This document shows positions 1 through 10,745 of a stretch of 31,328 bases of DNA, one piece after another. The notes beneath the pieces are model-generated. The model had not been told where the DNA came from. It saw nothing but the letters and a program-made list of their open reading frames with translations, and made no database searches. Both the position numbers and the translations under genes were made by a program. How positions within the stretch are numbered: position 1 is the stretch's first letter; every line of letters begins with the position of its first letter. The stretch comes from Discostella pseudostelligera (Eukaryota; Bacillariophyta; Thalassiosirophyceae; Thalassiosirales; Thalassiosiraceae): assembly GCA_036940085.1 (NCBI GenBank), contig JALLBK010000383.1:1-31328 (forward strand), read 5' to 3'.

Positions 1-23
1 TACCCGTCGTGACGGTATCGACC

Positions 24-52
24 CTACTTCTCTCAGAGTGTGAGAGAAGTAG
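24..52 (+). promoter_or_regulatory. Perfect 12-bp hairpin in the 5' leader of the membrane-protein gene
   Basis: The arm CTACTTCTCTCA (24-35) is followed by a 5-nt loop and by its exact reverse complement (41-52). It ends 51 nt before the ATG at 104, so it probably lies in the 5' UTR or core promoter. It could act as an mRNA hairpin or as a palindromic protein-binding site. No function can be read from sequence alone. Confidence 0.5.
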
Positions 53-103
53 TGATCAACAATTATCATCTTCGATAAAGACGTTGACGCAAACATTATC
101 ACC

Positions 104-993
104 ATGACAATCCCTCGCTCTCTCAAGTATTTACCCCTATTTGGCGTCTTTTCACTCGCCCTTAGTCTAGCCTACGTCCTTAAATTGGCGGCGTCGAATG
201 CTTCGATCTCTAACGGGCCAGTGGAAACTGTTCGAGATTTCATCCCAATTGTTTACGGTGAGTATGTTAGCGATGAAGATAATCAATACTCAACATGCAA
301 TAATAGAGACGATGTGCGATGTGGAATGTTCGGAGAATGGATGGGCCCAATAGAGCCATATTCCATGTTCGCTATCCTTTTTCCATTGACATCGTCGACT
401 CTAATTATTACTCACGTATACCCTCGTTTCGGTCATCGATGGTCAATTTTACCTACACTGGAAAATACAGTCACAACAGCAACAATAATCATGTACTACA
501 TCTTCCTATTTCATCAGGGTGGCGTTGGTTTATCCGAGTTGAATCGAGCGAAGTCGCGAGGCAAAATGAAAGTCGATGACTTCCATGCATTGAATTCGAT
601 CAAGTTTGGATCGGACAATATCGATATCATTGCTGCGAATCGACTGTGAGTTAAAAAAGAGACACATTTGCTCTAGCGGGTATGTCATCACCTCATTCAC
701 CATCTGTTACGACTCTCTTTGTGTTTTACTTGGTATCACGCAAACAACAAAACAGTGTCGGCAATTTCAACGAACAAGTAATTCCATTCCTTATCAGCCT
801 ATATCTACACGCAACATTCGTAAGCGTCAAGGGTGCATATAACTGTGGTTGGGCATGGGTATTCTTCCGATCCTACTATGGGTACGTGTACAAGAAGGGT
901 TTGCCGATATTGTTTTTCTTGACGCTTCCAGCGTATTGTTGTGTTTGGTATATGATTGGTGGAACCATCTATGAAATTTCATCAACAGATTAA
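104..993 (+). CDS. Small multi-pass membrane protein, family not recognised (two exons, 259 aa)
   Basis: My model is exons 104-645 and 756-993, with intron 646-755. The donor is CGACT|GTGAGT and the acceptor is AAAACAG|T, and splicing restores frame at phase 2. The ATG lies in CACCATGAC. Hydrophobic segments lie near residues 10-30, 85-105, 118-137, 186-204 and 230-255, so about five membrane spans are likely. Two cysteines (CNNRDDVRC) lie in the first large loop. The second exon contains the charged-aromatic stretch FFRSYYGYVYKKG. I do not recognise the family. It resembles small four-to-six-span proteins such as FRAG1/DRAM only in general layout. A decayed paralogue follows at 2239-3204, and conservation of both exons and of the terminal intron between the copies supports the model. 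The N-terminus could be a signal anchor. Function is unknown. Confidence 0.75.
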
Positions 994-1662
994 GAAGGGT
1001 GTCAATGAAAGGATTCTGAGCACCTGATGGTGGAGGGCAATACTTGTTTAGAGCATGATGCAGACCTTGAATAATTCTGCGAACCCATCCTCTGGCTTGG
1101 TATTTGCGTCCGGTATTGTTGGTCTCTCTCACGCATTCACATGACTGTTCAACGATATGAAAAAATGGAGGATCGATACATATTTGTCCGTTAAATATTG
1201 TCCCATTCCAATGATCCAAGTTGAAGAGTGCTTCCGATAATCCGATCATCGACATTTCTTTGTAGTAATGGCTTTTGAGGTCAGAATTATGCGGTCGTGT
1301 CTTTTGTTGAGTCACTACATGATGCTGCATTCGCAAATGAATCTTTTTCATATGATGTTGATTTTGTTTCCGACGACTGAGTTCAGCCTGCTGTCGGGAT
1401 TGTTCACTCGATTTAGCAAGGAGTGTAGGAGTATCAACAAGCACAACAAAATGTCCCGATGTTTCACGATCATTCATCAACAATTGTGTTAATTGGATGC
1501 AAGAATGTTCAGATACGTTGTGAGCGGATTCTCCCCTCTCGCCGTCATTTTTGGATGGTGTCGCTGAGTCTCAGCTGAGGTGTTGTAGAGTGAGTTTGTC
1601 CTCGGGGAACGCTGCTGCGGCTGCTGGTGTTACTGCTCGAGAATGAACCTATATGCTGTCGT

Positions 1663-1689
1663 TGCTGCTGCTGCTGCTGCTGCTGCTGT
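1663..1689 (+). repeat. (CTG)n trinucleotide microsatellite
   Basis: Nine consecutive TGC/CTG units are visible in the spacer upstream of the second membrane-protein copy. Open frames across it encode only homopolymer Cys, Ala or Leu and are not believable genes. Confidence 0.85.
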
Positions 1690-1986
1690 TGCAATGGTGG
1701 TGCTGGATCGATGTTTCATGGGCATGGCGGGGGGTGTACTACAAAAAGTATGTCGCCGCCGCTGCTGTTGCTCAGGTTGCAGGTTGATGTTGATGTTGAT
1801 GCCGTCCGCCGCCACCACCGCCACGCCGTCCAACGTTGGAACTGGAACTACCATGGCCTCCTCTTCCTCATTCTCTTCCTTGGGCTGCTGTCACTATTGC
1901 TATTGGACGCCCTCGAGGGTGATGATGTTGATATTAGTGGTCCATCATGTTCGTCATTCGTCAGTCCCTGCCTGCCTGTGTGTAGA

Positions 1987-2038
1987 TTTTGGCGGGAAAA
2001 ATGGCCTTTTGGCGGGAGACACTGGGGTTTTGGCGGGA
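1987..2038 (+). promoter_or_regulatory. Triple TTTTGGCGGGA motif, E2F-like cluster
   Basis: The 11-mer TTTTGGCGGGA occurs exactly three times, starting at 1987, 2007 and 2028. The first is followed by AAA, giving TTTTGGCGGGAAA, which matches the classical E2F/DP site (TTTSSCGC family). The 20- and 21-bp spacing places all three on one face of the helix, about two turns apart. The cluster lies about 200 bp upstream of the ATG at 2239. Binding by E2F is inferred from the consensus and has not been shown. Confidence 0.5.
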
Positions 2039-2238
2039 GATGACCCCGCCCGCCCCATCCCACGCACCATGCATTAGGCTCTACTCATCCCAATACTATT
2101 TAGTTTAGGCCATCACGGCCATTGGCCATCAATATCATCGGCCATCGGCATCGGCATCGGTCATCGGGTCGGGTGTGTAGTAGAGGTAATCCAACCCACA
2201 ATTAACCTCGTCGTCTTCGAACATACACGAGCATCATC

Positions 2239-3204
2239 ATGGCAATCACACGCTACCTCAAGTATTTGCCCCTATCCGGTGTCTTTTCTCTTACCCTTAG
2301 TCTAGCCTACGTTCTTCGGTTGGCAGCTAAGAACGCCTGGGCGGGCGACGCTCCTTCGATCTCGTCGGGTCCAGCGAAAGCAGTTCGAGATTACATCCCC
2401 ATCGTCTATGGTGAGTGACCAACAAACATCGACATCAGTAGTATTGTATATGATTGGCAAACAGGAGTGGAATATTATGAGAATGAATGGACGTCACAAC
2501 TAGAAATATTCGAACTTATCCTTGTGCTGGCGTCAGTACTCTTTATTAATATGTTTACGGCGTCGATATTTCTCTGACCCCACATACACAATCTCACATC
2601 TACGCTTCCTTTTTCGTGATCATTGATTTTACTCCTCTATGTTGAAAATGTAGTCACGGCAGCATCAATGATCCTGTACTACATCTTGCTATTTAATCAA
2701 AGTGCCGTCGCCTTCTCCGAGTTCAACAAGTCGAAGATGTTGCAGGAAAACAAGAAAAGTGACGACAACGCTGATCACAATGCGCCATCCTTGGGGGCGA
2801 TCAAGTATGGATCGGACAATGCCAATGTTCTTGCTGCGAATCGACTGTAAGTTACAAAAATATAGGAAGATTTCCATCGGGTAGGTTTATCTCACCACAT
2901 CAGCTCTACCGCTTCTGTTTCTAATACATGTTTTTTTTCATGTGGTAACGGAAAAGAACAAAACAGTGTTGGTAACTTTCATGAACAAGTAATTCCATTC
3001 CTCGTTAGCTTATATCTACACGCAACATTCGTAAGTGTCAAGGGAGCATCTACCTGTGGTTGGGCCTGGATATTCTTTCGATCGTACTACGGGTATGTGT
3101 ACAAGAAGGGTGTGCCGATATTGTTTCTATCGACACTTCCCGCCTATTGTTGTGTTTGGTATATGATTGGTGGAACCATCTATGAGGTTTCAACAATGAA
3201 TTGA
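2239..3204 (+). pseudogene. Decayed second copy of the membrane-protein gene
   Basis: The first exon (2239-2410) encodes MAITRYLKYLPLSGVFSL and continues colinear with the gene at 104. A phase-1 intron 2411-2464 (ATG|GTGAGT ... AACAG|GA) restores an open frame (GVEYYENEW...) that ends at TGA 2575-2577. Aligned to the intact copy, the following segment carries one extra T in a T-run (61 versus 60 nt between the conserved CAC and GTC), which shifts the frame. From about 2623 the homologous frame reopens (ENVVTAASMILYYILLFNQ) up to 2846. The terminal intron 2847-2966 and last exon 2967-3204 are intact and very similar to copy 1. The stop plus frameshift make a broken gene most likely. An additional unrecognised intron covering 2575-2623, or a sequencing error in the T-run, could rescue it. 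Confidence 0.6.
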
Positions 3205-4687
3205 GAACTGTGTCACTGAAAGGAACTGTTGTTGGTATCAGAGTTTGGAGGGTAGCCATTGTTTAGATGCATGATGCATCTGTGGACTGTAAATCTGCGA
3301 ACCCATTCGCTCACGATGCCATCATGCGCCAAATGCCATGGCTGCTATCCGGAATCGTTGGTCTCACTCTCATACATATGACTGTTCAACGTATTGTAAA
3401 AAAGAGTAAAACATAATGGATGTGAGAATCGACAAGTAGAATCCAGGTAAATAATGACCCATCCCAACGATCCAAGTTGTTTTTGCGTCCGATAAGCACT
3501 CCGATCATCGACATTTCTTTGTAGAAATGGCTAGCATTAGAGGTGTCAGAATTATTGGTGGTTTTTATTCTTCATTCGCAAAATGTTTTAAAGTAGACCA
3601 TTGATTTCCTCCAGCATGAATGCCGAAAGAAGATGGATGATACTGCATTTGGACAATGCACAGACTTACCATGGACATCATTTGAATGGGCAGACATCAA
3701 TGCCTCAACTGCATCAGAGTTGTAAGGAGAAGCAAGTGTACGGAGTGGGCGAAGTCAACGTCAGATACGCGCATAATATTCAAATGTATATTTCATCAAC
3801 GAGACAATATCGGACATGTATTCAGAACATTTTAAACCATGGTCGTTTCATGCTAGATTCCTATCCAAACCAAATAACATTCATCCCTTTTGAATTGCAC
3901 GTTTTTTAGTAGGAGTTAGGCCAAGCTTATCAAATGACCGTCGTGAGATTGTATGGATACTATTTCATCACAATACATATTGGAAATTTTCTGCCGTGTG
4001 GCCCAATACGGATGGGACGATGCTTGCTTACCTGCAGAATCGTCCTTAGATGATCGCTGAGTTTATCATGACGACGCTAATGACACCATTTGTCGACGGG
4101 GTGAACAATACTGTTGACGACATATCATGATTGTGAAGAGACGTAGTGTGTTGTGTCCTACAACCGCAACTCTCGACGCGGCCGAAAGTAGCGAGGGTCC
4201 TGGCCTGGCTCGTGATTTGGGTGGAGATCATTTCATCATCGTCACATGGTGAGATTATTGGCCATGGACTATTTATGGTAGTGGTTGATGGGCGGTGATC
4301 GTCTGTTCATGTTGACGATGATGTGCGGTGATGGTGATGATCGAATCGAATCGATCGAGTTGATAGTTGAGATTTGAGAGTTGAATTGAGTGGATGGATG
4401 ATGGATGGTGCTGATGACCGTCCGTCTGTCGCCCGACAGACCTCATCGTTTCCACGCGGAGGCAAGATAGCGGCCACCAGATGACCGACGGGAAACATTG
4501 ATTTTGGCGAACCAAAATGGCGGGAAGAACAGTTTGGCGAAAATTAACAGCGGGAAGAAAGTTGGCGAAAATGTGGCGTGCTTCACGTCGCCCGCTGGTG
4601 TACGATGAACGATGACCATGACGAAGACGGCGTCGATTTCCTATTACCACAAGTAGTAGTCCACCTTCGACCATCGACTTGTTGACC
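3205..4687. other. Long stretch without a convincing gene
   Basis: The first 330 bp is the duplicated 3' flank shared with 994-1290. The open frame at 3601-3909 starts at a non-ATG codon, has biased low-information content and no recognisable motif. A second overlapping frame reads DTAFGQCTDLPWTSFEWAD for about 38 residues before a stop. Neither is supported as a gene. Around 4270-4420 the DNA is rich in GATGG/GATCGA simple sequence. The E2F-like cluster at 4502-4571 belongs to the promoter of the thioesterase gene. Confidence 0.45.
4502..4571. promoter_or_regulatory. Cluster of five GGCGAA/GCGGGAA elements upstream of the thioesterase gene
   Basis: Five related elements occur in 70 bp: TTTTGGCGAA (4502), TGGCGGGAA (4518), TTTGGCGAAAA (4533), CAGCGGGAAG (4548) and GTTGGCGAAAA (4561). 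All are variants of the E2F-type core. They lie 117-186 bp upstream of the ATG at 4688, a promoter-proximal position. E2F/DP binding is inferred from the consensus only. Confidence 0.45.
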
Positions 4688-5672
4688 ATGACCTTCCATC
4701 CTCCGCCACAAGAACAACGATGCAGCAGTACCACTAGCGGCACCACCAACAGCAGCAGCAGCAGCACCAACGGTTATGAGTGTGACAAGAAGAGTCATGC
4801 GAGGATATTCCCCCATTGGGTGAAGGCTAACATTCGAAAATGGGAAGGTGTGAGAATATGCATGCCCGAGTGGGACGAAGATGAATGTATCGCTACTGAC
4901 GACGACGACGACGATGACGACGACGATGATGATGAAGCAGTTGCAGACAATGAAGATAATTGCAGAGTTGATCGTGATCGAATGACGGCGTCTGAGTTCA
5001 ATGACGACTATCGACGGAGAAATGGCTGGAAGGCAAGTGTAGCTTGTCTTTCCCTTATGTTCAGGCTTGCATGCATCCGATGGCTTCGTCCAACATCATA
5101 TAAAACATCAACTTCTTTCATTTTGTTTTACCCCAAACTTGTGTGATTCTGGCACACAGGGGACCGATCTTTGTCACTCAGCGAGATATTCTCCAGTTCG
5201 AATATCACACTACACTGTAAAATACAGCAACAAACACCACAACCAGCAGCGAGGGGGTGTTGGAACAACCCTCACCGGTCTCTGTCACTACACTCAACAA
5301 TCCGAGTCTCATGCAGGCTATTGTCACGGTGGGTCAATGACTGCTGCTATCGATGATGTGATTGGCTGGACGGCATTTAATGTTCTCGGAACATGTGAAC
5401 CGTGGAGTGGACACACAGTCCAAGTGAATGTGGCATTGAAGCGCCCGATTCCGGTAGGATCATATTTGAAAATTGTTGGCGAAATAACGAAATTTGAGGG
5501 CAGGAAGGTTTGGGTTCATGCCAAGCTAGTTGGTGAGAAGAACGACGATGATGAAGATGGCGAGGACAAGGAAGTGTTACATTGTGATGCAGAGGGTCTC
5601 GTTCTTTTGAAGAAAGATGTAGTTACTACCTCTCCGATTTTTCATGCTCCATATCTGATTACATCGTCATAG
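4688..5672 (+). CDS. Hotdog-fold acyl-CoA thioesterase, THEM4-like (two exons, 285 aa)
   Basis: My model is exons 4688-5032 and 5160-5672. The intron 5033-5159 uses a GC-AG pair with the strong donor AAG|GCAAGT, and phase 0 is kept (NGWK|GTDLCHS). The first real ATG is 4688; the frame is open slightly further upstream only from TTG codons. The C-terminal half is a 4HBT domain. SHAGYCHGGSM has the HGG signature at about residues 171-173, followed by AAIDDVIGW, the KRPIPVGSYL strand and KFEGRKVWVHAKL, matching THEM4/THEM5-type single-hotdog thioesterases that hydrolyse acyl-CoA. The N-terminal 110 residues are low complexity, with poly-Ser and a run of 13 Asp encoded by GAC/GAT repeats (4899-4936). 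A further acidic loop, KNDDDEDGEDKE, interrupts the domain near its end. Substrate and location are not evident. The gene is convergent with the large gene ending at 5956. Confidence 0.85.
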
Positions 5673-5955
5673 TTTTAATGAATTGGTGTCAACACTTATG
5701 TTTGCAGAAGGTATTTGTGCCTGCATCCGAATCATCAATGTTTAACATCAAAAGGCTGCATGACAATGTGTGGGTTTGCGTGTCGTCATCGAGGAAGTGA
5801 TCGATATCAAGGAGTTGGGGGAACTCTGCATAGAGTCGAGAATGTTCATAATATTACGAGTGAAAACAAGTAAATGGGGTCCTTATAAATAGAAATGGAG
5901 AGAATATTAAACTACTCTGATGTACAAATAGCAACCACATTTGGACCTTGTACCG

Positions 5956-8900
5956 TCAACTCCTCAATTGTTGCCTTTTGTTAGAAGCAGGACTTGTTGC
6001 AAATAGATAATCCAATGATTCATCAGCACTAGACACGGACCGATCGATGTAGGAGCCAACTTTGCATCTCATATCAGATTCGACACGTTTGGCTACAGCA
6101 TGGGCACCCCACTTGTTGTAGCTTTGAACAGAGTGTACGAAATACGAGTAAGACTTTTGATGAAAGCCTCTCTCGTGGTAGAAGTTGCCAGCAAGCTCAC
6201 TTGCAATCGCCTCCTCGTGAATGAACTTGTGTGCATGAGCGGATCGTATAGCATCATCATAAAAAGATTCAGCTCTGTCAGAAAAAATACCCTGGGTGTA
6301 CAAGCTCTCTGCTTCGAGCAACAACATTTTATTTTCCCAATTCCACAACGAGTGCTCACTCCAACCCCTCATCTTCTTCAGCGCAGAGAGGCCTCGTTCA
6401 ATCCACTTTGCAGATTCTTTACCATCTGATTGCCTTGCGAGTTGAAAAGAAGCCAATCCCTCGAATAAGTTACCTATCAATATATCTGGATTGACCTGAT
6501 GATAATGTTCGGCAACTGCACCAGAGATGTCAATGTGTAGTGCAGCACCCTCCGCTTGGTGGAAGAGAAACGCCCTTGTCAGATGGTATATTTTACCACT
6601 AAGAGATAAGGTTGCCCCAGCCCTTGGATCAGCAAGAATTTCATTTTCACTTGGCAAATCATCCGCGTGTACAGCATCGAGTCCTTCTTGTAAGATCGTA
6701 ATGTGTGAAAGGAGTAATGCCGAGGGGGCTAGAAAGATTTCCAGGCCATGAATTTTTGAGATGAAATCCAGGATGCTCTTATGGACGGTGTCTAAACTTT
6801 GGCCAGCATCAAAGTTGTTAAAAATGGAAAGTATCAGATTCTTGAGAGCAATAACAACATCGCCCGACTGCTGCCCAGCATTATACCCGAGCAATTGAGT
6901 TTCCACAATGGAATGTAGAGGTTCGATTGCCCACAATATTGAGTCATAAACAATTGAAATGACGCTTGATTTGTATTGATATGAGCCTTTCTTCTCGACC
7001 AATTTGAGTGCTAATTTTCCTTTTGGGGCGGTTAACAGAACAAATGTCAATACGCAAGTGTGAAATGGGCATCTAAAAGAGAAGGCCCACTTGCTTTGTA
7101 CTCACCAAGTCGACAGCCTCCAGAGACGTCACCTATTGACATTAAGACGGCTCCGAAATTAGCGAATGCCAGAGGAGACTTTGGGCTAAGACCAGCCTTC
7201 AATGTGATTTCAAGCATGCGGAGGCTTACTGAACCCAGTAACCAAGGCTTGAAATAAAGCAGATAGTGGGTTAACCATTCGTAGAAGTTCAGAAGAGTGT
7301 GGAGCCTGCTATCTTTGTTTTCGCGCATATTGCATATCATATCGTCGGACATCGACTGAAGAATAGAAATCATGTTCTTAATATCAGATCTCACTTCGTG
7401 TTCCTCCATGGTGCGTGGAGGGAGTTCTCCAAATTGTAGAAGAATTCCAAATGAAGCGTCCATCGCTTCTTCAGGTCGGTGCGATGCAATTGCTTTCGTG
7501 GCAGTGCACAAACCTGGTAAAATATTGATGTGGAAATTGTGTAAGAGTGACATTAATACACATTGAGCACAACAGCATGGTGTCTGTCTTACAGTTCAGT
7601 TTGTCGTCGAAGCACCGAGCATGAGTAACTACTTCGTCCGTATAAAATCTTACTGCAGCAAGATTATTGAGTACGAATGCCGCGCCCGAAACTACATCAT
7701 ACAAGGCAACACTAAGTTGGTATTGCAGCGTCCACTTCTCATCACCGAGGAATGATATTCCATGCTGAAACAGTTTGAATGCAGTATTGTAATCAGATAA
7801 GTCGATGGAGCGCCTACCTGCTTTCAAGTTCAGTTCTGCGATTACATTCTTCAGGCTAGGATCATGAACAGAACCTGAGCCTCCTTGGTTAAGTTGGTTG
7901 ACAGCGACGAAGAGCAACTCCTCATTCTCGGCATCATATTTCAATGTGTGATTGCAGAGCACAAGACCAAAGCGCACATGATTATCACGCCTTTGTTGTT
8001 CAGACATCAATCCATACACGGCTTCCTGGATCTTGTCATGTGCAAAGCAAAACATCGTTGAACTAGCAATTTCGATCATGAAACCTTTCTGAGACACCTG
8101 ACGAAGAATATCTGTCAAGTCGTAACCGAGATCTTTTGAGAGACAACAGAGTATGGGATCAGCCAAACATGACCCAATACACGACGCAACCTGTAATCCA
8201 TATTGCAGGTCACTGGGCAGCCGCTCGATCTCTTTCGTGAGTAGTGCGACGACGCTGTCTGATATCTTAAGCTTCATAATCTTGTCTAAATCCCAAGCCC
8301 ATCTATGTTGGTTCATATCAATATAGATGAATCCTTGCTCTGTCAACGAATCTAATAGCTGTCTCAAAAACAATGGATTCCCTCTAGTTTTGCAGTGCAA
8401 AGCGTATGACAATGTACGTGTTATGCGATGACTGAGGTGCAATGTTTCTGAGATGAGATTGTTGACGCCTTCAGGGGTAATGGACTCCAGATGTATCGAT
8501 TCCAATGAGAACATTGAGACTGAGGTTAGCCATGAACTGAACGACCCACCGATACTGACCTCATCATCACGGTGACAAATAATGAAGAAGGTAGACACTC
8601 TTTTTGTACTAAGAATCAGGTTTCCAACTAACTGCAGCGATGCATCATCTGCGAACTGAATGTCATCTATTAAAATTGTAATGGGCTTCGAATGGGATGA
8701 GATGACACGCACTAATTCGCCCAGTATATACTTCATGCTGAGTGCAGAGTCAACACAGCTGTAGGCAGACTCTCCACGAACCACACTTGCCGGCATGAGC
8801 TTTTCGAGATTTGGCACAACCTCAAGGAGGATCGAATGACTTCCAATTGCACTCGTCAACTCAACTTCGATCACCTTCAACTCAGATTTCGATGAATCGA

Positions 8901-10745
8901 TGAATATTGTTTCACATAGAGAGTCGAAAAGGTTTGAAATGGTTGCTAATGGCTTGAGGCTCTGGTTCCGCTCAAACTTCGCCGACAAGAAGTATCCATT
9001 ATTTTGATTCGTAAGCTTCTGCATGTGCATGGCAAACTTGGTTTTTCCCACACCTGCTCTCCCCGAGATGATTGCACCGCTGATGATCTTTTCACTGAGG
9101 TGGCGTTTATATGTTTCGCCGAGCCTCAGCAGTTCTTCATCCCGACCGAACAGCTTGTCCGGAAATTCTAACCTTGGTACAGTGCTCAGTTGGATATTGT
9201 CGAGGAAGCACGAAGGATTGTCCAACATGAGCTGCAGATCTGCTTTCAAATCAGCAAATGAAGCGTAGGCATTATCTCCATAGAATGGTACATGTTTGCA
9301 TTCAAGAAGATTCTTCACCAAAGCGCATAATGACCAAGGAACCCCAGCTGAAGCAAGGTTAGCAATGCAGTTAGAAACTTCATCATCTGAGTGGACGGAT
9401 CGCCAATGAGTTTTTTTCTGAGAACGATGAACACTTCTGACATCGCTGAGGTTCATGGAACTCATAGAGATCATGGCTGGTGTGCTGTCCTTCATTTTGA
9501 GCCTCGTAGAAAACAGCTCATAAAAAACTTTACCCATCGCGTATAATCTTGCCATTACTTCCCCTGTTGCTGAATTGTCGCCAACGAAGCTCATTACCCA
9601 CACAAACTCAATGATTTCCTCTGCCTCGTCCAAATGTCCGGTTCCGCTTTCAACTTTAGCTCGAATCAACACATTTTCAGGAGCCATGCTTGCAAGAGGT
9701 ATAGGGTTTTCGTGTCCATTCTGCTCGTCCTTCTCTGCTTCTAGAATACACTCTGTTAACTTTAGAGCAATGAGCAGGGCCGACTTCATGTATTTTCCCA
9801 CTTCAACAGATGATTGCAAAGAGGTGGTGGCGCTGAAACTGATCTCTGGCTTCGATAACATAACCCACTGCCGCAATGTGTATTCACGTAGATGATGTGA
9901 TGCAGGATGATCAAGCTGCGGAGTGGATTCCGAATCTAACTCAAAGTCTAGTCCAAGGCCATTCAGATATTCGGATAGACTGTCACTATCCAAATTCCCT
10001 GCTATCGATGTAACATCTCGATTTGTGCTAGTGTCATTGAAGAGTAATTGGTCACTCGAGCAAGAATCCGGTTGTGCTTGGAGATCAACGCGCTCCAATG
10101 ATGGTCCTCGGGCTACATCCTGGACTTGAAGCATGTCCGAATTGCCATCCTCGGTGTTTGATGCAGAGTGATGTTTCACTTGATCAACAGCTGAAGTAAT
10201 ATCTTCTGCGCCACATTCCTTACTAATTTGAACTGGAATGACTGCCGAATCTTCGTTTCCCCTCTCGCGCAGTCGATGCATTATTTTAGTCAATGCCTTC
10301 GCCGGCTCAGCAACGATCCAGACCTTTTCTGCAATTGAGGGATGGATATTGGAATTCGGATCATCGCATCCATTATTTCTCTTCGTTACATTTCGACTGT
10401 GATCCTCCAGCAAAAATCGCCCCGGCGGCTCCAGTCTTTCTATTTCTGAGGCAATCTGCACAGCGATCGCTCGCTTTACTTTCTTTTGATTTGTTTTCAA
10501 GAATTTTTGTCTTTGCGAATCAACCAAAAATCGAAACTGCCGGTTACCGGGGTGAGAGTTGATAACATTTCCTTTTCCGAGCAGAACATCCTGTGTTGGA
10601 TTGCAGAGAAGAACGCATGAGCAGCAGCATTCGGTTAGAGAACGGAACAGGTCACGGTCAAGGGTACAACATCAGTTATGATATTCCTTACGTTAGCATG
10701 AGGAGTAACAGTCTTGAGACGAGCCGCATCTTGAGATCCGGCCAT
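5956..10745 (-). CDS. DUF6824 / pseudokinase / AAA-type STAND ATPase signalling protein (four exons, 1,507 aa)
   Basis: My model is complement(5956-7019, 7106-7513, 7593-10590, 10692-10745). The introns are 86, 79 and 101 nt, all GT-AG, and every junction keeps frame. Exon 1 (MAGSQDAARLKTVTPHAN) joins DVLLGKGNVINSHPGNRQFR, the start of a DUF6824 domain (about residues 19-129, ending AKALTKIMHRLRERG). Residues about 250-480 resemble a Ser/Thr kinase: YAMGKVFYELFS matches subdomain IX. The HRDLKPEN position reads SMAPENVLI, so the catalytic Asp and Lys are missing and a pseudokinase is likely. An AAA_16/COG3899-type ATPase follows LFGRDEELLRL, with Walker A GRAGVGKT (about 526-533) and Walker B ILIDDIQFADD (about 656). 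The C-terminal third is helical and TPR-like. Related proteins carry GAF plus histidine-kinase or cyclase modules at the end; none is seen here. The output activity is unknown. A signalling scaffold or regulatory ATPase is inferred. Confidence 0.85.

Larger units (their letters stand above)
994..2238. other. Gene-poor spacer between the duplicated membrane-protein genes
   Basis: The first ~300-500 bp (about 1000-1290) is duplicated downstream of the second copy (about 3205-3530), so the duplication unit includes 3' flank. An open frame on the minus strand (827-1477 from its first ATG) runs through this flank and antisense over exon 2; it is discussed as a finding because its coding status is unclear. 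The rest holds a CTG microsatellite, three GGCGGGA motifs and a run of GGCCAT/CATCGG short repeats (2109-2170). No convincing gene was seen between 1500 and 2238. Confidence 0.5.

Noticed and set aside
1627..2077. Overlapping plus-strand open frames with poly-Cys, poly-Ala and Leu runs
   Set aside because: They arise from the CTG microsatellite and low-complexity DNA, three frames are open at once and no homology is visible.
3601..3909. 102-codon plus-strand frame containing ILHLDNAQTYHG, loosely like a DDE transposase DNA-x-x-H motif
   Set aside because: It starts at a non-ATG codon, lacks further catalytic residues and has no terminal repeats, so the match is not enough to call a transposon relic.
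4273..4816. Minus-strand frames upstream of the thioesterase gene
   Set aside because: They overlap the promoter elements and antisense of the thioesterase exon and consist of simple-sequence translation.
7060..7105. Shorter 33-nt intron candidate (GTGAGT ... CTTTTAG) in the DUF6824 gene
   Set aside because: Using the early acceptor leaves an in-frame stop; the acceptor at 7020 gives an 86-nt intron and restores the long downstream frame.
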